Shown here piece after piece: positions 1 to 5,364 of a DNA stretch of 6,620 bases. The notes beneath the pieces are model-generated. The model ran no database searches and was not told the origin of the DNA. It was given only the letters and a program-made list of their open reading frames with translations. Position 1 is the first letter of the stretch; each line of letters opens with the position of its first letter. Made by a program: the position numbers and the translations under genes. This stretch comes from Gammaproteobacteria bacterium (GTDB lineage Bacteria > Pseudomonadota > Gammaproteobacteria > GCA-001735895): NCBI GenBank assembly GCA_029288195.1, contig JARFPR010000497.1:1-6620 (forward strand). The letters run 5' to 3'.

Positions 1-770
1 TTACCCCCAGCGACGCGATTCATGTGCTCGGCATCAATTCACACTGGGACAAGCGCGCGGCTGAACTATCGGCACGCATCTGGATGCGCCAGATGCGCTT
101 CCTTTATGGTTACGGAAAATGGGACAGCGATGATGTCGAAACCGCCTGTACTCAAGTTTACGACCTCGTGATCTCGACCATTCGGCGTTTGCTGGTCGAG
201 GTCGGGTTGAACGAATTCGATTTGAACGGTAAATCGAACAAGGCCGGTAGTATTGTCGACACTATTACGCGCATGGTGACAGACAGCCATGCATCAAAGG
301 AGCGCAAGCCCCTGTTCAAACTGGATTTTGCCAGCGATTATCCGATCGTCGCGGTGGGCGCACCGGCTGCGAGTTATTACCGGGATGTTGCCGATAGCAT
401 GTTTATCGGCCTGCACCTGCCCGAACATGCTGATGTCGCTAATGCCTTTGGCGCTGTCATGGGAAGCGTGATTCAGCGCGCGCAGGTTACTGTTACGCAA
501 CCCCAGCACGGTACCTTCTGCCTGTTTCACCAGGATGAGCCAAAACATTTCGATAATCTCGAGGATGCCAGGCACGAAGCTGAACAGATCGTTTACCTGG
601 CTGCACAACAAAAAGCGCTCGAGGCCGGGGCCATCGATCCAACCGTGACGCTCGAATTTGACGACATCCATGTGAAGGACGAAATCGATGGCGAACTGTT
701 TCTCGAGTCGACCGTGATTGCTACCGCTATTGGACCCGCCTGCAACTGGCGTTCGGAAACCAGCGCGTGA
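1..770 (+). CDS. Hydantoinase/oxoprolinase (HyuA) family protein, C-terminal part (5' end outside window)
   Basis: The frame is open from the left edge (first full codon at base 3) to a TGA at 768-770, giving 255 residues. It starts inside the protein with TPSDAIHVLG followed by a WD..AA stretch, the block that characterises the C-terminal half of HyuA-family proteins. A second family-like block lies near the middle: YPIVAVGAPAASYY, then a LPEHADVANAFGAVMG stretch, resembling the nucleotide-fold C-terminal lobe. The GTG at base 24 is an internal valine, not the start. Family members hydrolyse hydantoins or 5-oxoproline with ATP, or are uncharacterised; as I recall the fold belongs to the actin-like ATPase (ASKHA) clan. 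Full-length relatives usually have about 550-700 residues, so more than half is missing. The substrate cannot be told. It is translationally coupled to the next gene by a 4-base overlap, so the two probably work together. Family call is fairly firm, function is not. Confidence 0.8.
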   Translation, partial: TPSDAIHVLGINSHWDKRAAELSARIWMRQMRFLYGYGKWDSDDVETACTQVYDLVISTIRRLLVEVGLNEFDLNGKSNKAGSIVDTITRMVTDSHASKERKPLFKLDFASDYPIVAVGAPAASYYRDVADSMFIGLHLPEHADVANAFGAVMGSVIQRAQVTVTQPQHGTFCLFHQDEPKHFDNLEDARHEAEQIVYLAAQQKALEAGAIDPTVTLEFDDIHVKDEIDGELFLESTVIATAIGPACNWRSETSA

Positions 771-1435
771 ATCCGTCGACAGCGTTGCAGAAATACGGAT
801 TGTTTGTGCGTGGCGTTACCACGCTAAGTGCAGCCGAGATCGAAACCTATCGATTCCCAAAGTCGAAGCCGGCGCTGGTCCTGGTGGGTAATATCGGCTC
901 GAGTTACTGGCCCGTATTCAGCCAGTCGCCTGAATTCCTTGACGGTGAAGCCCACCCCCTCGATCGCTGGAGCCGGCGCGTTGCCGAGGCAATTGCGGCC
1001 GAGTTGCCGGTAGAACCGGTCTATCCATTTGAAGGCCCTCCCTACTACCCGTTTCAGCAGTGGGCGCATCGTGCCGAGGCGCTCAAGCAATCACCGGTAG
1101 GGGTTATGATCCATCCCGACTACGGGCTCTGGCATTCGTACCGATTCGCACTGCTTGGTGCTGATTTCGAGGTGAATCAAACCCAATCCCCGGGTGAGTC
1201 TCCCTGTATCAACTGTGATGCCAAACCCTGCCTGCATCGCTGTCCGGTCGATGCCTTTGATTCCAACGGCTACGATGTCGATCGCTGTGCGAATTACCTG
1301 CAGCAGACTCCGCAAGCGGAATGCCATTCCACCGGTTGTCTCGCGCGTTATGCCTGCCCGATTGCGCCTGAACTAAGCTACGCGGCGGCACAGGGACAGT
1401 TTCACTTACAGGCCTTCTTGAACGCCCGCACATAA
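767..1435 (+). CDS. Two-[4Fe-4S] ferredoxin-type protein with a QueG/CblC-like N-terminal region
   Basis: This 222-residue protein starts at a GTG that overlaps the upstream stop (GTGA), which favours translational coupling; the next in-frame methionine is far inside. It has no signal peptide or membrane helix and is probably cytosolic. The C-terminal third carries eight cysteines: C147-x2-C150-x4-C155-x3-C159-P, then C174, C186, C191 and C197-P. This is a di-cluster ferredoxin layout like that of epoxyqueuosine reductase QueG (first cysteine quartet, an RCxxYL cysteine, then a closing set ending in CP), although the second set is spaced more widely. Upstream, residues 112-131 (GVMIHP..G.W...R..LLG) resemble the HP-x-x-G-x-W stretch of the corrinoid-binding fold shared by CblC, QueG and reductive dehalogenases. 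At 222 residues it is much shorter than QueG (about 350-380), so it is not QueG itself. Electron transfer or corrinoid/redox chemistry serving the HyuA-like partner is an inference. It could simply be annotated as a ferredoxin. Confidence 0.75.
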   Translation: MNPSTALQKYGLFVRGVTTLSAAEIETYRFPKSKPALVLVGNIGSSYWPVFSQSPEFLDGEAHPLDRWSRRVAEAIAAELPVEPVYPFEGPPYYPFQQWAHRAEALKQSPVGVMIHPDYGLWHSYRFALLGADFEVNQTQSPGESPCINCDAKPCLHRCPVDAFDSNGYDVDRCANYLQQTPQAECHSTGCLARYACPIAPELSYAAAQGQFHLQAFLNART

Positions 1436-1439
1436 TTGT

Positions 1440-1455
1440 AAAAAAGGATTTTTTT
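1440..1455 (+). terminator. Weak A/T stem and T-run after the Fe-S gene
   Basis: Five bases past the TAA of the Fe-S gene, six A residues (1440-1445) are followed by GGA and seven T residues (1449-1455). The A and T runs can pair around a 3-base loop, and the T-run would serve as a release tract. The stem has no G-C pair, so this is a poor intrinsic terminator and may only be an AT-rich spacer. Confidence 0.25.
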
Positions 1456-1481
1456 GACGCTTCTGTTTTTTTATTCTCATC

Positions 1482-1506
1482 TATACTTAGATTGTTGATT
1501 CAACAA
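1482..1506 (+). promoter_or_regulatory. Candidate kinase-gene promoter -10 and overlapping 15-base palindrome
   Basis: TATACT at 1482-1487 is a good -10 match. Five bases downstream lies a perfect inverted repeat, TTGTTGA (1492-1498), one base, TCAACAA (1500-1506), where transcription would start. The best -35 look-alike, TTGACG at 1454-1459, is 22 bases from the -10, which is too far for an ordinary sigma-70 promoter, so either an activator helps or the -35 is weak. The palindrome has the size and position of a repressor operator for the kinase gene. The regulator is unknown. Confidence 0.35.
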
Positions 1507-1562
1507 CGAATTTAGCGGAAAAGATAGCGGATTGACTCACCCGCGAGGTATTACTGTTCCAA

Positions 1563-3965
1563 ATGGCAAAAATCGGAAACATTTTTTTCAACCGAACGCT
1601 CAACCAGTTTCTCGAATGTAACGACCTCGATGGCAAGAAAGCGGTGTCGTTGGTCGAGAAAATTCAGGGGTCGGTCGGCGATAACCTGGATAAGGTTCTG
1701 GAGACGATTGCGCAGGTAGGGGATCCGCATCGCACGGTACTGAAAAACATCTGTCTCGAGTCGGTCGAGGGTTTTTCGGAAGAATACTTTCTCAATGCAC
1801 TGTCGAATGACCAGACCGTTATGCGTGCGGCTGCCAGTGACATCCTGTCGAACAAACCTGCCGTCGATGCCACCAAATTGTTTCAGCGCTTACACGATCC
1901 CAAGTCGTCTCCGGCCGAGGTTATCGAAGTGCTCGAATCCCAAAAGCATGCATTGAAGCCGGAAGATATCATTAATCACTCGTTAAAGCTGGAAACTGAC
2001 GATGCAATCCAGCTGTTAAAACTGGTCGAAGGCAGCGAGCTGCCGGTAGATTTATCGAACCTGAGTTTTCAACTCGACAAGATCGAAAGTCCAATTTACA
2101 AAATAAACCTGTTGAACTATTTCGGTAGCATCAACGAGCCCAAGATCCCGTTGATTGTTGTTCGTTTCCTGGACGACTCGAACAAGGTTGTTGTTCTCGA
2201 AGCGCTCAAAACTCTGGACCGGGTAAAAATCGATTTCGATGCGTCGGCGTTGCTGCCCTATGCGGAATCGATGTCGGGTGTCGAGCAGGAACTCGTGCTC
2301 AAGATTATCGCCAAGCAGGCCGATGCCAGCCTGGTGCCTCACCTGTCGGCCTACCTGGCGTTGAAGTCGGATGAATTGAACGAATTCTTTGCACGCATTG
2401 TTGTCGCCAACGCCGATAAGGAAAACTTCGAAAAACTACTTAAACGCCTCAGTATCGAGGACGATTGGAACCAACAGCAGTCGATAGTCTGTATACAAAA
2501 ATTCTCCGATGAGAACCTGTCAGAAGTGGCGCGGGAACTGGCCAGCCACGAACAGGAATTCGTGCGTAATACCGCGCAGACACTGGTGATGAACCTGATC
2601 GGTGACGAGGATCTTGGAAAAATAGAGGAATATGCACTCAGCGAGAATTGGCAGGTGCGCGAACGCGCAATTCAGTCGCTGGCCAAATCTTCGAACCGCG
2701 CGGCAATCGGCGTTCTTAAAAAGATGGTCGATGCTTATCCCGATGATTATGTGTTGGCATTACGCGCGGTCAAGCAGCTTGGTTTTGGCAAAGGTCTGGA
2801 AATCGCTTTCGAGGGGCTCAAGAATCCACAGCCCAACGTGCAGCGTGCTTCGCTCGAGACGATCGAGGCGATTACCAGCGAAAAGCACGCCGCCAACGTG
2901 CGCGACAATATACTGTGGAATCTGCCGGTGTTGACTACCGAAATGCGGGAATTTGGTAAGATGCTGATGTCGGAGATCACCCGCGACTACGATCTGCCTG
3001 AAATCCAGATCGACCAAAACACGACTACCAGCACCGGTGTGGTAGATGTTCCGCTGTTTGGTGGTGGTAGCGGAACCATGGTCAGGCCGGACGAACGACT
3101 CTCGCCGTTGGACCAGCTTGCACCGGGGTCAGTGTGGATGGATCGTTACCACATCAAGAAAGAGATCGGGCGAGGTGCAATGGGGCGAGTCATGATGGCC
3201 GAAGACGACATGGTCGACGAGTCATTGATACTGAAATTCATGCTGCCCGAGTTGACTATTGATCAACAGTCGACCGAGCGCTTCAAACGCGAGGTAAAAT
3301 ACGCGCGCAAGATAAGTCACCGTAACGTGATTCGCGTTCACGATATTTTGCAGAAAGACAAGCTCTGTGCGATTTCGATGGAGTACTTCAAAAGCCGCGG
3401 ACTCGAAGCGGTGCTGGACGAGGTGAAGTGCTTCGAGACTCTCGACGGGCTCAAGATTCTTTACCAGATAGCAAGTGGCATGGCGGCCGCACATGAACAG
3501 GAAGTTATCCACCGGGATCTGAAACCGAGTAACATCCTGATCGACGATAAATGGCATGTGAAGATCGTGGATTTTGGTATCGCCTCGGCCGGCACCGCTG
3601 CGGAAGCCACCCTGACCCAGACCGGTTCCATTATTGGCAGCCCGGCTTACCTCTCGCCCGAGCGTGCCGATGGCAAAGACGCGGATGAACGCAGTGATAT
3701 ATATTCACTGGGGATCATTGCCTACTACATGTTTAGCGGCCAATTGCCTTACAGTGGCAAGCCGATGGAAGTCCTGGCAAAGCATCGCGAAGGTAACGCA
3801 CCCCCGATCATGAAGGTCAACGATGATGCCGCGCCGGAAGTTTCACGCCTGATTGTTAAAATGATGGCGGTAGATCCCTCGGCCCGACCGCAGTCGATGA
3901 AAGCCGTGCGTGACGAAGTCAAGAACCTGGTCGTCGAGTTCGAGCTACCCGAAGAAATCGGCTAA
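1563..3965 (+). CDS. HEAT-repeat protein fused to a Hanks-type serine/threonine protein kinase
   Basis: This 800-residue protein phosphorylates Ser/Thr on unknown targets. Residues about 40-470 are regularly helical with HEAT-like units (clear examples at 195-225, 325-380 and 380-440), a superhelical scaffold normally used for protein binding. Residues 484-510 form a Thr/Gly-rich linker. The kinase domain spans about 528-795 and looks catalytically complete: glycine loop GRGAMGRV (536-543), ATP lysine K558, alpha-C glutamate E577, catalytic loop HRDLKPSN (650-657), magnesium-binding DFG (670-672), activation segment with T683, T685, T687 and GSPAYLSPE (692-700), helix-F aspartate D712 and the late arginine R775. 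There is no membrane helix or signal peptide, unlike PknB-type receptors, so it should be cytosolic. The ATG at 1563 has GAGGT 13 bases upstream, a little far. It sits alone between a (+) gene and a convergent pta, with no phosphatase or FHA gene in view, so the pathway cannot be told. Confidence 0.9.
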   Translation: MAKIGNIFFNRTLNQFLECNDLDGKKAVSLVEKIQGSVGDNLDKVLETIAQVGDPHRTVLKNICLESVEGFSEEYFLNALSNDQTVMRAAASDILSNKPAVDATKLFQRLHDPKSSPAEVIEVLESQKHALKPEDIINHSLKLETDDAIQLLKLVEGSELPVDLSNLSFQLDKIESPIYKINLLNYFGSINEPKIPLIVVRFLDDSNKVVVLEALKTLDRVKIDFDASALLPYAESMSGVEQELVLKIIAKQADASLVPHLSAYLALKSDELNEFFARIVVANADKENFEKLLKRLSIEDDWNQQQSIVCIQKFSDENLSEVARELASHEQEFVRNTAQTLVMNLIGDEDLGKIEEYALSENWQVRERAIQSLAKSSNRAAIGVLKKMVDAYPDDYVLALRAVKQLGFGKGLEIAFEGLKNPQPNVQRASLETIEAITSEKHAANVRDNILWNLPVLTTEMREFGKMLMSEITRDYDLPEIQIDQNTTTSTGVVDVPLFGGGSGTMVRPDERLSPLDQLAPGSVWMDRYHIKKEIGRGAMGRVMMAEDDMVDESLILKFMLPELTIDQQSTERFKREVKYARKISHRNVIRVHDILQKDKLCAISMEYFKSRGLEAVLDEVKCFETLDGLKILYQIASGMAAAHEQEVIHRDLKPSNILIDDKWHVKIVDFGIASAGTAAEATLTQTGSIIGSPAYLSPERADGKDADERSDIYSLGIIAYYMFSGQLPYSGKPMEVLAKHREGNAPPIMKVNDDAAPEVSRLIVKMMAVDPSARPQSMKAVRDEVKNLVVEFELPEEIG

Positions 3966-3980
3966 CTCCCTACTACATGC

Positions 3981-4049
3981 TGTAATCCCGCGGCCCAAAA
4001 TGTTGTCATCCCACGGCTCTAAAGGTTGTAATCCCTCGGCTTGACCGCG
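3981..4049. repeat. Three tandem 23-base degenerate repeats
   Basis: Three copies of a unit beginning TGT(A/C)ATCCC(G/A/T)CGGC start at 3981, 4004 and 4027, exactly 23 bases apart. Copies 1 and 2 agree over most of the 23 bases (including a shared AAA block); copy 3 keeps the first 14 bases and then diverges. They lie in the convergent spacer just after the kinase stop codon. The core GTCATCCC is typical of the outer arm of dispersed proteobacterial intergenic repeats. Confidence 0.7.
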
Positions 4050-4070
4050 GGATCCATTCCAATGGTTTTT
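4032..4070 (+). terminator. REP-like hairpin plus short hairpin and T5 run, possible kinase-gene terminator
   Basis: TCCCTCGG (4032-4039) pairs with CCGCGGGA (4045-4052) with one mismatch around the 5-base loop CTTGA. It is followed at once by CCATT (4054-4058) and AATGG (4061-4065), a small hairpin ending in five T residues (4066-4070). Together they could end transcription from the kinase gene about 70-100 bases past its stop. The T-run is short and the second stem weak, so a purely REP-like role is equally possible. Confidence 0.35.
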
Positions 4071-4076
4071 GCTACG

Positions 4077-4111
4077 GGAATCTTGAGATTATGGCACTGT
4101 TGCAAGATTCC
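4077..4111. repeat. Perfect 9-base inverted repeat in the convergent spacer
   Basis: GGAATCTTG (4077-4085) and CAAGATTCC (4103-4111) are exact reverse complements around a 17-base loop. No T-run follows on either strand, so it is not a classic intrinsic terminator. It lies between the two ends of the REP-like material and may be part of a folded intergenic element or act as a bidirectional RNA 3'-end structure for the convergent genes. Confidence 0.6.
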
Positions 4112-4136
4112 GATACGTCGGACCGCCGCTTGTGCA

Positions 4137-4165
4137 GGAATGACTCTAAGCTAAATGGGAATGAC
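4137..4165. repeat. Two GGAATGAC copies, inverse of the upstream GTMATCCC repeats
   Basis: GGAATGAC occurs at 4137-4144 and 4158-4165, 21 bases apart. These are near-reverse complements of the GTCATCCC-type cores at 3982-4035, differing by a T for C. The left and right arms therefore bracket the spacer like degenerate terminal inverted repeats of a small REP- or MITE-like element of about 130-185 bases. Confidence 0.5.
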
Positions 4166-4176
4166 GCCGAAAGGGA

Positions 4177-5172
4177 TCAACCCCGAGACTGCACCGAGGT
4201 CAATGCGATCAGGTAATAGACATCTTCGCTACTACAACCGCGCGACAAATCGTTAGCAGGACGGCTGAGTCCCTGCAGAATCGGGCCGATCGCAACGGCC
4301 CCACCAAGGCGCTGGGTTAATTTGTAGCCGATATTGCCGGCATTCAGATCGGGAAAGATCAATACGTTAGCGCGTCCATCGATGTGTGAACTGGAAATCT
4401 TCTGCGCCGCAATCGCAGGCACAATCGCCGCATCCAGTTGAACCTCGCCTTCGAACAAGACTTCCGGCATCTGCTTGCGTGCCAGTTTTGTTGCCTTGCG
4501 AACTTTTTCTACCAGGGGATGATTGGCGCTGCCGTCGGTAGAAAAAGACAGCATTGCAACCCGCGGTTCATCATCGATCAACTGCCGTGCCGATTGCGCG
4601 GCTGCCACCGCGATCTCGGCCAGTTGTTCGGCATCCGGATCGACGATCAGGCCGCAGTCGGCAAATACCATCGCCTGTTTGGGTTTGTGATGCTCGGCTT
4701 CAAACAGCATCAGCATGAAACTTGAAACCGAGTTGAATCCCGGCATAACGCCGACGATTTGTAATGCTGAACGAACTCTATCACCCGTTGTATAAACCGC
4801 TCCGGCAATCGAACCATCGGCGTGATTGGCGCGCAGCATCAGGTCGGCGAAACACAGTGGATCCCGCGCCTGTTGCTCGGCCTGTTCCGGTGTCATGCCC
4901 TTGTGCTTACGCAACTGCCACAATTCCTTACTATATCTTTGGTGGTATTGTGAAGCGCTTGGATCTTCGATTCTAATACCGGTTAAATTGAATCCTGACT
5001 CAGCGGCCTGGCTGCGGATCGCACTTTCGTTGCCGACCAGCACGCAATTTGCGATTCCATCATCGGTGGCTCGTTGTGCAGCCTTGATAACGCGGCTGTC
5101 CTCGCCTTCGGCGAGCACAATCGTTTGTCGGCTGGTTTGGGCCTTGTGGATTATAGAATCTAGAAATTGCAT
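4177..5172 (-). CDS. pta: Phosphate acetyltransferase (short form)
   Basis: Pta catalyses acetyl-CoA + phosphate to acetyl-phosphate + CoA in the cytosol, linking the acetyl-CoA pool to acetate and ATP. The 331-residue length fits the short, single-domain class (about 320-340) without the N-terminal regulatory domain of the long enterobacterial form. The N-terminus reads TIVLAEGEDSRVIKAA (17-32), as in the family. Other family marks are YTTGDRVRSALQ (127-138), VFADCGLIVDPDAEQLAEIA (169-188), FSTDGSANHP (210-219) and GEVQLDAA (242-249), then FPDLNAGNIGYKL (273-285) and IGPILQGLSRPANDLSRG (295-312). By comparison with the Methanosarcina enzyme as I recall it, S310, R311 and D317 match the catalytic Ser/Arg/Asp. 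The start ATG places the family N-terminus correctly but has no clear Shine-Dalgarno sequence. An acetate kinase gene, its usual partner, is not adjacent here: the gene downstream is the convergent kinase. Confidence 0.95.
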   Translation of the reverse strand: MQFLDSIIHKAQTSRQTIVLAEGEDSRVIKAAQRATDDGIANCVLVGNESAIRSQAAESGFNLTGIRIEDPSASQYHQRYSKELWQLRKHKGMTPEQAEQQARDPLCFADLMLRANHADGSIAGAVYTTGDRVRSALQIVGVMPGFNSVSSFMLMLFEAEHHKPKQAMVFADCGLIVDPDAEQLAEIAVAAAQSARQLIDDEPRVAMLSFSTDGSANHPLVEKVRKATKLARKQMPEVLFEGEVQLDAAIVPAIAAQKISSSHIDGRANVLIFPDLNAGNIGYKLTQRLGGAVAIGPILQGLSRPANDLSRGCSSEDVYYLIALTSVQSRG

Positions 5173-5195
5173 GATCTAAATCGAAAAATTCCATG
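5156..5195 (-). repeat. Imperfect 22-base tandem duplication around the pta start codon
   Basis: Bases 5156-5173 and 5178-5195 match at 14 of 18 positions with a 22-base offset, each containing a CATG. On the minus strand both copies therefore carry an ATG (5172 and 5194). Only the 5172 ATG is in the Pta frame; the 5194 ATG opens another frame, which reads MEFFD, compared with MQFLD for Pta, and overlaps the pta start. Confidence 0.5.
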
Positions 5196-5271
5196 GTCAG
5201 GGATGAATGAGTGCAGCAGAATGATGCACGTATAAGTAAAGGGTGTCCACGAGAACCGCGCGCCGGGAGTG

Positions 5272-5303
5272 TTGTATACAATATACCGGATCTTGATTAT
5301 AGT
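5272..5303 (+). promoter_or_regulatory. Candidate pntA promoter with a 10-base palindrome over the -35
   Basis: TATACA at 5275-5280 (4 of 6 to the -35 consensus) and TATAGT at 5298-5303 (5 of 6 to the -10) are 17 bases apart, an ideal sigma-70 spacing, and transcription would start near 5310, about 55 bases before the start codon. The perfect palindrome TTGTATACAA (5272-5281) covers the -35, and CGGATC (5287-5292) / GATCCG (5306-5311) form an inverted pair around the -10. Either could be a regulator site. This is a prediction by eye. Confidence 0.4.
5296..5301 (-). promoter_or_regulatory. Perfect TATAAT -10 candidate for pta
   Basis: The minus strand reads TATAAT here, an exact -10 match, about 120 bases upstream of the pta start. 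No good -35 lies 16-18 bases further upstream (the bases read ATTCGA or TTCGAG). It overlaps the candidate pntA -10 on the other strand, so the two divergent promoters would compete for the same DNA. Confidence is limited by the missing -35. Confidence 0.3.
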
Positions 5304-5349
5304 CCGATCCGCGCAATCTCGAATTCACCGACAATTAATTTAACAACCC

Positions 5350-5354
5350 GGGGG
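5350..5354 (+). promoter_or_regulatory. Likely pntA ribosome binding site
   Basis: A GGGGG run lies 10 bases before the ATG at 5365 and 13 before the ATG at 5368. It is the only purine-rich SD-like stretch upstream of either start and fits the first ATG slightly better by spacing. Confidence 0.4.
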
Positions 5355-5364
5355 CATCAAGATC

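Noticed and set aside
294..671. Open frame of 125 codons on the minus strand within the HyuA-like gene
   Set aside because: It is antisense to a recognised HyuA family block, with no independent support.
1454..1487. TTGACG ... TATACT read as a standard sigma-70 promoter
   Set aside because: The two boxes are 22 bases apart, outside the usual 16-19, so I keep only the -10 as a weak candidate.
3222..3557. Open frame of 111 codons on the minus strand within the kinase domain
   Set aside because: It is antisense to the best conserved kinase motifs and shows no family features or ribosome binding site.
3981..4049. CRISPR array suggested by three regularly spaced repeats
   Set aside because: The period is only 23 bases, with the conserved 14 bases leaving 9-base gaps that are themselves partly similar. 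There are no true spacers and no cas genes.
4826..5179. Open frame of 117 codons on the plus strand opposite the pta 5' part
   Set aside because: It is antisense to conserved Pta sequence; composition is Ser/Arg/Cys-rich as expected of a shadow frame.
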